Positions 23,742 to 31,107 of a DNA stretch of 33,498 nt are shown here, in pieces. The stretch's first letter is position 1. Every line of letters starts with the position of its first letter. The notes below the pieces were generated by a model, which worked only from the letters and a program-made list of their open reading frames with translations, did no database searches and was not told the DNA's origin. The stretch is from Candidatus Zixiibacteriota bacterium (GTDB taxonomy: Bacteria > JAAXHH01), in the NCBI GenBank assembly GCA_016867335.1, contig VGJU01000015.1, positions 1-33,498 of the forward strand, written 5' to 3'. A program made the translations under genes and the position numbers.

Positions 23742-23781
23742 TTGACATGCGACCGGAAGCGTAATATCTTTCAAAAGATAG
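23742..23781 (+). promoter_or_regulatory. Orphan rightward promoter overlapped by a palindrome
   Basis: Consensus TTGACA (23742-23747), 17 bases, then TATCTT (23765-23770). A palindrome TATCTTT-CA-AAAGATA (23765-23780) covers the -10. Rightward transcription from here would run antisense through the selenoprotein gene toward the response regulator. No gene starts within the first 380 bases. Confidence 0.45.
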
Positions 23782-23814
23782 AACGTCTGAATTCCCCTGG
23801 ATATACAAGAACGG

Positions 23815-24045
23815 TCACCGTGCCGTCAGGAGCTTTTTGATCTCCTGATAGGTAGGAAATCGGTCCTCGGCCAGTTTCGAGAAGATCGGGTGTTCGTCAA
23901 CTGAAACTTCGAAACAGCCACCGTCGGATGGAATCAGTTCGAGTTTTTCGATATCGTGTTTGAAGTACTCCAGCAGACGAACCGCCAGACCGGCGGCATT
24001 TTCTTCATAGCCTCAGTCTGCGCAGTACCTTATCCGTACGATCAC
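23815..24045 (-). CDS. SelW/Rdx-family selenoprotein with in-frame TGA (Sec)
   Basis: This 76-residue protein is read through TGA codon 11 (24013-24015). It begins MIVRIRYCAD, then Sec, then GYEENAAGLAVRLLEYF, and continues with GGCFEVSVDEHPIFSKL, EDRFPTYQEI and KKLLTAR to a TGA stop (23815-23817). This is the complete Rdx (SelT/SelW/SelH) pattern: CxxC or CxxU after the first strand, an amphipathic helix, then GG-x-FEV-x-VD, IFSK and RFP. C8-x-x-U11 is the redox site, with Sec replacing the second Cys. The GTG start has GGAGG 6 bases upstream and a TTGCCT-17-TACTAT promoter. A SECIS-like hairpin follows the TGA. Family members are thioredoxin-like redox proteins of uncertain client. selA, selB, selC and selD are not in the window. 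A plain nonsense mutation is the alternative. Confidence 0.8.
23981..24015 (-). promoter_or_regulatory. Candidate bacterial SECIS element
   Basis: Starting 16 bases after the UGA, GCCGCC pairs with GGCGGU (five GC pairs and one G-U) around a five-base loop GGUCU. The loop begins 22 bases after the UGA, within the usual window for bacterial SECIS elements. The loop sequence is the one I recall for the E. coli fdhF SECIS, where the loop G and U are needed for SelB binding. It lies inside the coding sequence, as bacterial SECIS elements do. Confidence 0.7.
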
Positions 24046-24087
24046 TCCCGTCCTCCGGTCCAGGGTTCCTTTGAAACTCCCTTTGAC

Positions 24088-24116
24088 ATAGTAACGGACG
24101 CCCGGAATGGAGGCAA
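24088..24116 (-). promoter_or_regulatory. Candidate promoter for the selenoprotein gene
   Basis: On the minus strand, TTGCCT (plus 24111-24116), 17 bases, then TACTAT (plus 24088-24093). This places the transcript start roughly 36 bases before the GTG, with GGAGG inside the leader. Confidence 0.5.
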
Positions 24117-24126
24117 GGACTTTCTC

Positions 24127-24156
24127 TTGCGTTTTCCCTTGCTTTGTTGCTAGATT
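24127..24156 (+). promoter_or_regulatory. Candidate promoter of the response regulator, leaderless transcript
   Basis: TTGCGT (24127-24132), 18 bases, then TAGATT (24151-24156). The expected start of transcription falls on or next to the ATG at 24162, and no ribosome site precedes that ATG. Confidence 0.45.
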
Positions 24157-24161
24157 GTGTT

Positions 24162-24551
24162 ATGAAAAAAATCCTGATCACGGACGATGATCCGAACATG
24201 CTGGAAATCATCTCCATGGCATTTGAGACCACCGGCGGCTCGTATGAAATCCTGACGGCTTCGGACGGTCGCAAGGCTATGGAAATGGTCAAATCCCACC
24301 ATCCGGATCTGTTGATTCTGGACCTTATGATGCCCAATGGACACGGCTATTGGGTTTGTCGGGAAATCCGCTCCGACAAGTCTTTTGACACTATGCCGAT
24401 ACTTGTTCTTTCGGCAAAATACTATCCCAAAGACCGGGAAGAAGTGCTAGCCATGGGGGCCAATGCATTTATGACCAAACCCTTTGCGCTTCGGCAAATC
24501 GTAGAGCGATCCCGGACTCTTATGAACGAACCTTCGGATATATCCGGATAA
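24162..24551 (+). CDS. Single-domain response regulator (CheY-like receiver)
   Basis: This 129-residue receiver domain has no output domain. Acidic pocket D8-D9-D10 (ITDDDPN), phospho-acceptor D54 (LLILDLMMP), S84 (LVLSAK) and K106 (FMTKPF) are all present, so it should be phosphorylated by a histidine kinase encoded elsewhere. It would act by protein contact. ATG 24162 was chosen because the TTG codons further upstream lie in the promoter -10 region. No Shine-Dalgarno site is seen. The MBL-fold gene begins 4 bases after its stop, so the two are co-transcribed and probably functionally linked. The two STAS proteins upstream make a local signalling cluster. Confidence 0.92.
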   Translation: MKKILITDDDPNMLEIISMAFETTGGSYEILTASDGRKAMEMVKSHHPDLLILDLMMPNGHGYWVCREIRSDKSFDTMPILVLSAKYYPKDREEVLAMGANAFMTKPFALRQIVERSRTLMNEPSDISG

Positions 24552-24555
24552 CATC

Positions 24556-25485
24556 ATGGTGGTGACTTTCTGGGGGGTGCGGGGTTCCATTCCCACGCCC
24601 GGCCCCGCAACGTGCCGATACGGCGGCAACACGCCCTGCGTCACCGTAGAAGACGGAAACACGCTGATCGTCATCGACTGCGGCTCCGGTATCCGGGTAC
24701 TCGGCAACAGCCTGCTCCAGCGTTTTAACGGCAACCCGGTCCATGCCCATATCCTCATCAGCCATACCCATTGGGATCATATACAGGGATTTCCGTTTTT
24801 CATCCCCGCTTTTATTCCTTCCAACACGTTTACGATATATGGCGGGGAAGGTGTCAACCACCAGATCGAAGATACGCTCGCCGGTCAGATGGAAAGCCCC
24901 TATTTTCCCGTAACGCTCAAGGAAATGGCCGCCACCCTGCAATTCCGGCACATCGACCAACCCGATTTTTCCATCGATCATCTCAAGGTGAAAACCTGTT
25001 TTCTGAACCATCCGGGGGTGTCGTTGGGGTATAAGATATCTTCCCCCGACGGCAGCGTGGTGTATTTCTCGGACCATGAGCCGTATTCTCGACTGATGGC
25101 CACCCCATCTCGGTTCAAAATCGCCGTAGAAAACGGGCTTTCCGAAGAAGAAAATCTACGTTTCGCTCAAGAGCGCGACGCCGAATACACCCGGTTTTGT
25201 GAGGGGGTCGATCTGCTCATCGAAGACTCGCCCTATACGCCGGAGGAATACAAAAATCGAGCCGGATGGGGACACGCCTGTATCGACGACGTCGTCGCCA
25301 TGGCCGTTGCAGCGCGTGTAAAACAACTGGCGCTGTTTCATCACGACCCGTCTAATTCCGACGAACAAATGGACGGAATCGTAGCGCTTTGCCAGACCCG
25401 TCTTATTCCCGACGATTCGAACTTGACCTGTTTTGCGGCGCAGGAAGGACAACGCGTCGTGGTCCCGGCTGAGACGGAGAAATAG
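24556..25485 (+). CDS. MBL-fold (RNase Z/phosphodiesterase-like) metallohydrolase
   Basis: This 309-residue beta-lactamase-fold hydrolase has the zinc motif H70-x-H72-x-D74-H75 (LISHTHWDHIQGF). Later ligands are plausible in LNHPGVS, YFSDHEP and LFHHDPSN. The N-terminus (FWGVRGSIPTPGPATCRYGGNT) is typical of the group related to RNase Z and cyclic-nucleotide phosphodiesterases. It probably cleaves a phosphodiester, perhaps a signalling nucleotide. It starts 4 bases after the receiver gene and has no strong ribosome site, implying translational coupling to it. MBL hydrolases of this type are recurrent neighbours or fusion partners of receiver domains. Confidence 0.88.
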   Translation: MVVTFWGVRGSIPTPGPATCRYGGNTPCVTVEDGNTLIVIDCGSGIRVLGNSLLQRFNGNPVHAHILISHTHWDHIQGFPFFIPAFIPSNTFTIYGGEGVNHQIEDTLAGQMESPYFPVTLKEMAATLQFRHIDQPDFSIDHLKVKTCFLNHPGVSLGYKISSPDGSVVYFSDHEPYSRLMATPSRFKIAVENGLSEEENLRFAQERDAEYTRFCEGVDLLIEDSPYTPEEYKNRAGWGHACIDDVVAMAVAARVKQLALFHHDPSNSDEQMDGIVALCQTRLIPDDSNLTCFAAQEGQRVVVPAETEK

Positions 25486-25518
25486 ACGCGAAATTTTTTA
25501 CCGCACCCATATTCCCGC

Positions 25519-25547
25519 TTGACACGGGTATCCCCGGCAGGTATTCT
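25519..25547 (+). promoter_or_regulatory. Sigma-70 promoter for tatA
   Basis: Consensus TTGACA (25519-25524), 17 bases, then TATTCT (25542-25547), 23 bases before the tatA start. AAGGAGG lies 9 bases before the ATG. Confidence 0.65.
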
Positions 25548-25570
25548 GAAGGGGAAGGAGGGCCCATCCC

Positions 25571-25771
25571 ATGTTGGGTTCATTTGGTGTTACCGAACTA
25601 CTCATCATCCTCTTTATCATTATCATTCTCTTCGGCGCAAAAAGGCTGCCCGATCTGGCTAGAGGACTGGGGCAAGGTCTTACCGAATTTAAAAAGGCCG
25701 CCCGTTCCGAACCGCACGAAGAGGTTGGCCCGGCAGCCAAACCCGGCTCTACCACAGACGATACCAAGTAA
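25571..25771 (+). CDS. tatA: Twin-arginine translocase subunit TatA/E
   Basis: This is a 66-residue protein with one transmembrane helix (LLIILFIIIILFG, about 9-22) ending in the conserved F21-G22. It continues into the amphipathic helix KRLPDLARGLGQGLTEFKKA and a polar tail. TatA oligomers form the pore of the Sec-independent exporter of folded proteins. tatB and tatC are not adjacent, so they must lie elsewhere. The promoter is strong and the ribosome site good. An unrecognised gene follows 26 bases downstream. Confidence 0.93.
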   Translation: MLGSFGVTELLIILFIIIILFGAKRLPDLARGLGQGLTEFKKAARSEPHEEVGPAAKPGSTTDDTK

Positions 25772-25797
25772 CCGCCATTTTCAGGAAGGGTTTGGAT

Positions 25798-26226
25798 ATG
25801 GTTTTGCCGGATCGGCATATCCAGGAGGCCGTCCGCCATGCCTTTCCCAACCCTTTGGATTGCCCTCCGCAGCGGTCTCTCGCACTTCTGCCCTGTCTTG
25901 CCGAATCCGTCGGTTTTTTTCAGGTATGCTGTCTGGCCTCCGCCGCCCGCATGGTGACCAGCCATCAGTTTCGCATGGTATACCAAGAAGAGTTTGGGCT
26001 TTGGTTTGAAAACGCCGGTGCGTTTCTCTTGGCCCGCGAAGTGCCGCGTGAAATCCGCTCTTTTTTTCTGGATACATGGTGGGACGACCGCGCACCGGGC
26101 ATCGACCGGTTTACGTTCCACAGCATGCAAGAACTTATCCTGCTTACCTTTATTGCCGAAGAACGCGGCTATTCGGTATGGAATCGGGAGCGCTGCGAGG
26201 CTTTCTATTATAGGTTCGACCGATGA
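25798..26226 (+). CDS. Hypothetical protein, unrecognised
   Basis: This is a 142-residue soluble protein that I do not recognise. It has a hydrophobic, Cys-containing segment (VCCLASAARM), several Trp and Phe residues (FGLWFENAGAFLL, TWWDD) and a basic end (NRERCEAFYYRFDR). No catalytic motif or signal peptide is apparent. ATG 25798 was chosen because AGGAAGGG lies 8 bases upstream. The frame extends two codons further to a TTG. It follows tatA by 26 bases on the same strand and is probably co-transcribed with it. It converges on hflX, with 88 bases in between. Confidence 0.65.
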   Translation: MVLPDRHIQEAVRHAFPNPLDCPPQRSLALLPCLAESVGFFQVCCLASAARMVTSHQFRMVYQEEFGLWFENAGAFLLAREVPREIRSFFLDTWWDDRAPGIDRFTFHSMQELILLTFIAEERGYSVWNRERCEAFYYRFDR

Positions 26227-26314
26227 AAATGGCGTACCGAGACCAAAGCGGGATACGACGCCGAAGCCCCTTATTCCTTTCAGATCGCGTTCAAATCGCC
26301 TAAGCCTTCCACCC

Positions 26315-27604
26315 TTACGCCACAAAACGATCCAACAGCCTGTTTAGCTTCCCCGCCGCTGCGGGCATCACCCTGACCACCAGCCTCACCCCGTTTGGCT
26401 CGTCCGCCCGGAAAATCACGTCGCCCGATTCGTAGACCGTCGCAAGATATCGCGCCTCGGTGTACGGAATCACAAGCCCCAATTCCAGACGTGACCGGTC
26501 GATGTATTCGAACACCTTGTTTCGCAGCCGTTCCATATCCGCCGGGTCGAGCGCCGAAACAGCCACCCCGTCGGGATACAGACGCTGCATCCGCTGAAAT
26601 ACGGCGAAATCCTCTACCGCGTCTCGCTTGTTGAATACCGGAATCATCGGGATGTCGTGCACGCCAAGTTCGTCAAGCACGCGTCCTACCGTCTCCATGT
26701 GGGCCTCCCACTGCGGATGACTTGCATCGACCACATGAAGAAGCAGGTCGGCGTGAAACACCTCCATCAGCGTACTTTTGAACGATGCGACCAGATGGTG
26801 TGGAAGCTTGCGTATAAACCCTACCGTATCCGACAGGAGAATATCCTGACCGCCCGACACGGGGACGATGCGTGTCGTGGCGTCCAGCGTTGCAAAAAGC
26901 CGGTCCTCGATCAGCGTACCCGCCTGTGTCAGCGCGTTGAAAACAGTGGATTTTCCCGCGTTGGTATAACCGACAAGGGTGACGCAAAACTTGTCGATAC
27001 GCCCCTTGCGTTGGTTTTGATAGGCTTCTTCGACGTGCTCCAGCGCGCGCGACAACTGCTCGATACGGCCACGAACCAGTCGACGGTCCACTTCGAGTTG
27101 CGTTTCCCCCGGACCCCGGACCCCGATCGCTCCGCCGGAGCCTACGCCACCCGCCTGTCGCGAAAGATGAGACCATTGCCGTGTCAACCGGGGTAGCATG
27201 TATTTCAACTGGGCGAGTTCCACCTGTATCCGCGCCTGTTTCGAACGCGCCCGGCTCGCAAATATGTCGAGGATCAGACCGCTTCGATCCAGAATGCGGC
27301 GTTCGATCGACCGATCCAGATTTTTAACTTGTGCGGGCGATAGATCGTTGTCGAAGATAACCAGATCGACCTCTTGTTCCTTGCAGATTTCGGCGATTTC
27401 GGCGGCTTTTCCCGAACCGATGTAATACGCCGGATTGGGCGAATGCCGATACTGGATCACTTGATCCACCACATAAGCACCGGCCGTATCGGCCAACCGT
27501 GCCAATTCACGCATGGACTCTTCCACTTCGTCCGACAAATCGGTATCCGGGCATACGCCTACAAGCAGGGCGCGTTCCTGTGTTTTCGATTGGGTGTCGT
27601 GCAA
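26315..27604 (-). CDS. hflX: Ribosome-associated GTPase HflX
   Basis: This 429-residue GTPase rescues stalled or splits hibernating ribosomes. The N-terminal HflX domain includes YYIGSGKAAEIAEI and DNDLSPAQVKNLD. It is followed by GGIGxRGPGE-type GAIGVRGPGETQLEVDRR. The G domain has P-loop GYTNAGKST (212-220), switch II DTVGFIRKLPHHLV and NKRD for guanine. The TTG start at 27604 is chosen because AAAGGA lies 7 bases upstream and the product matches normal HflX length. An ATG at 27670 would overlap the end of the BatA-like gene and lacks a ribosome site. It is downstream of the BatA/VWA gene on the same strand. Confidence 0.93.
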   Translation of the reverse strand: MHDTQSKTQERALLVGVCPDTDLSDEVEESMRELARLADTAGAYVVDQVIQYRHSPNPAYYIGSGKAAEIAEICKEQEVDLVIFDNDLSPAQVKNLDRSIERRILDRSGLILDIFASRARSKQARIQVELAQLKYMLPRLTRQWSHLSRQAGGVGSGGAIGVRGPGETQLEVDRRLVRGRIEQLSRALEHVEEAYQNQRKGRIDKFCVTLVGYTNAGKSTVFNALTQAGTLIEDRLFATLDATTRIVPVSGGQDILLSDTVGFIRKLPHHLVASFKSTLMEVFHADLLLHVVDASHPQWEAHMETVGRVLDELGVHDIPMIPVFNKRDAVEDFAVFQRMQRLYPDGVAVSALDPADMERLRNKVFEYIDRSRLELGLVIPYTEARYLATVYESGDVIFRADEPNGVRLVVRVMPAAAGKLNRLLDRFVA

Positions 27605-27641
27605 GATGTTTTCCTTTCCGGATGCCACACAACGGCACGGG

Positions 27642-29729
27642 TCAGGTCGTTTTGCGTGGCATCCCGGCATACCACGCTTCGACGATCAACAGCATGACCA
27701 CAAGCCAGATCAACGTTTTCCAGATTTCGTATTCGTCGGACTCAGGTGTTTTGCTCGCCGCGGTTAAGACGGATCCCGTGTTGCCGATCCGTGCCTCCGG
27801 AACCAGCCGGACGACTTCCTCCGGGGTCAGATTTGCGATATCCGACTCTTGCGTATCGACGTTTACAGCAATGTCCTTTATCGTGCGCGTTCCCGTCAGC
27901 AGTCGGTAAACGCCCGGATTCCGGGGATTGGCTATGGTCGCCGTCATGCCGAGATGTGTCGTCTGCACAGCGACCGCCGTCTCCTCTCCCGACGGAGATC
28001 GGAGCACGATACCGTCGGAAGGCAAGCCGGGCAGTGCCGTTTCGATCGGCCTGCCTATTTTCCCGTATGCCCGGTCGGCGAGATTGGCAGGGTGTAGATA
28101 ACGGACGGCGCGGTGCATAAAAGGAACGAAAAAGCCCTTTAGAGCAAGATCGGTCCATCGGGTATCCGTTCCGGCAGTGAGCAAAAGCACGCGCCCGCGT
28201 CCGAGACGACCCTCGAGAATCGCCGGAGCGCCGTCGCTATAGTGGGCCAACGCAGTTGCGCCGGAACCTTCGACCAGCCGGTGGTGTGCATAAAATTTGG
28301 GCGCGTCTTCGTTTTTTTTCCATGCCCCTTCCAGTCCGGCAAATACGGGATGGCCAGCATCCATGTCCGACAGCCGGACATGCGCCTGACGCTGGCCCGG
28401 CGCACCCGACATCCCTTGCACCGCTACGTCGAACACGGGGCGGAGCCATAGCGTTTCGATCTTTTTCAGGTCGCCATCGCCGAGAAACATCAACAAGCCG
28501 CCGCCTCGCTCCACAAACCTTTTCAGCGTCTCCGCGTGAACGGCGGACAACCCCGCTCCGGTGTCCACAAGAAGCACTTCGGTTTGCTCGCGGACATCCC
28601 CGTTTAACTCGGCGACGGATGCACGCCGCACGTCGATGGCTGTGGTGGCCATTTCGCCGGGGCGGAGCACTTGCTGGACGAAATAGGCCGCGTCATCGCC
28701 GGCGATGATATCCACCCAAATGCGTTCGGGAACCTGAAAGGAAAAATAGCCTCGGTTGTCGGCCATCAGGTCATCCGTCTCCGTTTCGACATAGCCCTCG
28801 AACCAACCGGATCCTTCCGGGGCAAGCGAGAATTTTACCGATCCGGACTGGCCGGGTTGCGCTGAAAAGGACTGGATGCCGCGTTTTACGCCGTTCAGAT
28901 AAAGATGGATACGCCGACCGGAAACCGGGGCATCGCTCCGGTTTGTGTAGTTTGCGGTAATGTCCACCGTTCCGCCGCCGACGGAGACGAATTCCCCGAC
29001 ACGGATATCGTCGAGACTTATGTTGGAGAGGTTTTGGGTGGGAAAGGGTACGATCGAAAGCGTTATGGGAGGTTTGACGATCTCGCGTATAGTGGAGTCC
29101 GTAAAGGCGTGCCAGTCGTTTCGTCTAAGATCGGTCATAAGATAGACGGTTTTTTGCACGGCGTCGATTTCGGCGAGGAGCGAGCCGGCAAGACCGAGCG
29201 CGGCGGCCATGTCACCGGTTCCATAAGAGGGGGTAGCTTTTTTGAGGAGAGAGCTGACATCGGTCAGTGATTGGGTGGGGTGTTCGGGTTCGGCGTGTGC
29301 GGGCGTGGCGGTAAAGACGACGACGGCGTAATCTCCGTCACCAAGATCGTCCATCAAGGCAAGGGCCGCCTCCTGAGCCGCGGAGAACGGGGTAGAGACG
29401 CCACCTGCGCCCATGCTGTACGAATTGTCGAGTACGATGGCGACCGCCGTTTTCTGCGAGGCCGAAGAACCCAGCCATGCGCCGACAAATCCGCTCAACA
29501 CGGGGCGGGCAAAAGCAAAAGCGGCCAAGGCGATGATGAGGGTGCGCAGGACGAGCAAGACGATATGACGGAGTTTTACCGCGCTTGCCTGACTGACGGG
29601 GAGGCGTTTTATAAACAGGATCGAGCTGAAATCTACCGTAGAGACCTGCTGGCGCTGAAACAGATGGATCAAAAAGGGAATGGCCGCCGTCGCCAGGCCG
29701 GCCAGCATTACGATGTTCAAAAACGACAT
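27642..29729 (-). CDS. BatA-type membrane protein with von Willebrand factor A domain
   Basis: This is a 695-residue membrane protein. The BatA N-terminal region has two transmembrane helices (about 4-24 and 57-77, with PFLIHLF and LRTLIIALAAFAFARPVL). A VWA domain follows with the metal site D101-N-S103-Y-S105 (VLDNSYSMG). The long periplasmic part (about 250-650) includes a Gln-amidotransferase-like GGGLLMFLGDGD segment. A C-terminal helix near 675-690 and a short basic tail end the protein. Such proteins are usually near MoxR ATPase and DUF58 genes, which are absent here. AAGGAG lies 6 bases before the ATG. The hflX start codon follows 37 bases downstream. Function in envelope stress or complex assembly is inferred only. 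Confidence 0.87.
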   Translation of the reverse strand: MSFLNIVMLAGLATAAIPFLIHLFQRQQVSTVDFSSILFIKRLPVSQASAVKLRHIVLLVLRTLIIALAAFAFARPVLSGFVGAWLGSSASQKTAVAIVLDNSYSMGAGGVSTPFSAAQEAALALMDDLGDGDYAVVVFTATPAHAEPEHPTQSLTDVSSLLKKATPSYGTGDMAAALGLAGSLLAEIDAVQKTVYLMTDLRRNDWHAFTDSTIREIVKPPITLSIVPFPTQNLSNISLDDIRVGEFVSVGGGTVDITANYTNRSDAPVSGRRIHLYLNGVKRGIQSFSAQPGQSGSVKFSLAPEGSGWFEGYVETETDDLMADNRGYFSFQVPERIWVDIIAGDDAAYFVQQVLRPGEMATTAIDVRRASVAELNGDVREQTEVLLVDTGAGLSAVHAETLKRFVERGGGLLMFLGDGDLKKIETLWLRPVFDVAVQGMSGAPGQRQAHVRLSDMDAGHPVFAGLEGAWKKNEDAPKFYAHHRLVEGSGATALAHYSDGAPAILEGRLGRGRVLLLTAGTDTRWTDLALKGFFVPFMHRAVRYLHPANLADRAYGKIGRPIETALPGLPSDGIVLRSPSGEETAVAVQTTHLGMTATIANPRNPGVYRLLTGTRTIKDIAVNVDTQESDIANLTPEEVVRLVPEARIGNTGSVLTAASKTPESDEYEIWKTLIWLVVMLLIVEAWYAGMPRKTT

Positions 29730-29752
29730 GCGCGCTCCTTCGCTGTTTCTAC

Positions 29753-29782
29753 AATATACCGGTGGATTTGCGGTTCATGCAA
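29753..29782 (-). promoter_or_regulatory. Candidate promoter for the BatA/VWA-hflX genes
   Basis: On the minus strand, TTGCAT (plus 29777-29782), 18 bases, then TATATT (plus 29753-29758), 24 bases before the start codon. It lies back-to-back with the carA promoter. Confidence 0.5.
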
Positions 29783-29793
29783 ACTTATTTCGC

Positions 29794-29822
29794 TTGACAG
29801 AGCCTATAGTGGCAGGTATTTT
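29794..29822 (+). promoter_or_regulatory. Sigma-70 promoter for carA
   Basis: Consensus TTGACA (29794-29799), 17 bases, then TATTTT (29817-29822), about 56 bases before the carA ATG. Confidence 0.65.
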
Positions 29823-29877
29823 GGGCATTCGACGACTCTTTTTTCGCTTTCGATCCACTTTTTCGACAGGAGATTCC

Positions 29878-31023
29878 ATGAAGGCGCGTCTGGCGCTCGA
29901 AGACGGAACCGTATTCGAGGGCAACGCCTTTGGCGCAAGTGGCGAGAAAAGCGGCGAAGTCGTTTTCAATACCGGCATGGTCGGCTATCAAGAGATTCTG
30001 ACCGATCCTTCCTACAAAGGTCAGATCGTCACCATGACCTATCCCCTGATCGGCAACTACGGAACCAACCCCGAAGATCTGGAATCGCTTCACCCTCACG
30101 TGGAAGGTTTTGTGGTCCGTGAGTATCAGCCCCACGTGAGCAACTGGAGAGCGTCCGAGTCGCTGGATCAATTTTTGGCCCGTCACGGCGTGATCGGTAT
30201 TTCGGGCATCGACACACGCGCGCTGACCCGTCGGCTCCGTGTAGACGGGGTCATGAAAGGCGTCATTTCTACCGGCACGTCGGACAACGACCGGTTGATC
30301 GAAAGCGCCAGAAATTCGCCCGGATTGGTGGGGCGAGATTTGGTAAAGGAAGTGACGACCCGTACCCCGTACCGCTGGATGGATGATCGCCGACATCCTG
30401 TGCAAAACGAGCGGATCGACCCGTCGGCTCTATGGGCTTCTTTTCCCGATACCTTGCCTTATCGTGTGGTGGTTCTCGATTACGGTGCCAAACACAACAT
30501 TCTGCGCAGTCTGGCGCACCGAGGCTGTCGGGTGGTGGTCGTACCGGCCGATTGTTCGGCGGACGAAATCCTGCGGCTCGATCCGGACGGCATCATGCTT
30601 TCCAACGGACCGGGCGACCCCGGCGCCGTGGAATACGCCATCGCCGAACTTAAACGGCTGATCGGCAAAAAACCGGTCTTTGGCATCTGTCTGGGGCATC
30701 AACTTTTAGGGCTGGCGCTCGGCGCGCGTAGTTTCAAACTCAAGTTCGGACACCGGGGCGCCAACCAACCGGTCAAACATCTGCCGCGCAACAAAGTCGA
30801 AATCACGTCCCAAAACCACGGCTTTGCCATAGATACGGCATCGCTCGATACTACCGTCGTCGAACCGACGCATATCAATCTCAACGACGGAACGCTGGAA
30901 GGAATGCGTCACCGCCAGCATCCCGTATTCTGCGTCCAGTATCATCCGGAGGCTTCTCCCGGACCGCACGACGCCGATTATCTTTTTGACGAATTCGTAG
31001 ATCTTATCCGGACACACCGATAG
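29878..31023 (+). CDS. carA: Carbamoyl-phosphate synthase small (glutaminase) subunit
   Basis: This 381-residue protein is the normal length for CarA. The N-terminal half has the family signature GEVVFNTGMVGYQEILTDPS. The C-terminal class I glutaminase has the catalytic cysteine in FGICLGHQLLGLAL and the His-Glu pair in VQYHPEASPGP. It hydrolyses glutamine and passes ammonia to CarB for carbamoyl phosphate, feeding pyrimidine and arginine synthesis. GGAG is 6 bases before the ATG. The frame is open upstream to 29680, but that crosses the promoter. carB is not adjacent: a radical SAM gene follows instead, so carA is separated from its partner. Confidence 0.97.
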   Translation: MKARLALEDGTVFEGNAFGASGEKSGEVVFNTGMVGYQEILTDPSYKGQIVTMTYPLIGNYGTNPEDLESLHPHVEGFVVREYQPHVSNWRASESLDQFLARHGVIGISGIDTRALTRRLRVDGVMKGVISTGTSDNDRLIESARNSPGLVGRDLVKEVTTRTPYRWMDDRRHPVQNERIDPSALWASFPDTLPYRVVVLDYGAKHNILRSLAHRGCRVVVVPADCSADEILRLDPDGIMLSNGPGDPGAVEYAIAELKRLIGKKPVFGICLGHQLLGLALGARSFKLKFGHRGANQPVKHLPRNKVEITSQNHGFAIDTASLDTTVVEPTHINLNDGTLEGMRHRQHPVFCVQYHPEASPGPHDADYLFDEFVDLIRTHR

Positions 31024-31107
31024 TTTGCCGGCTCGGCCGTCTATCGTCGCGTTTCCCCGATCCGGCTCGCCACCTACAAAGACTTACAACCGCGGAGGAA
31101 TGCAAGC

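Noticed and set aside
22524-23774. A 416-codon leftward frame overlapping the CehA-like and STAS genes
   Set aside because: It crosses two well-supported genes in another frame and shows no family features.
23815-24045. TGA read as Trp or Gly by a changed genetic code
   Set aside because: Several well-defined genes here stop at TGA in the right place, so only a local recoding event is consistent.
24535-24546. 12-bp palindrome CGGATATATCCG at the receiver/MBL junction
   Set aside because: It lies within the end of the receiver coding sequence and is short; chance is a sufficient explanation.
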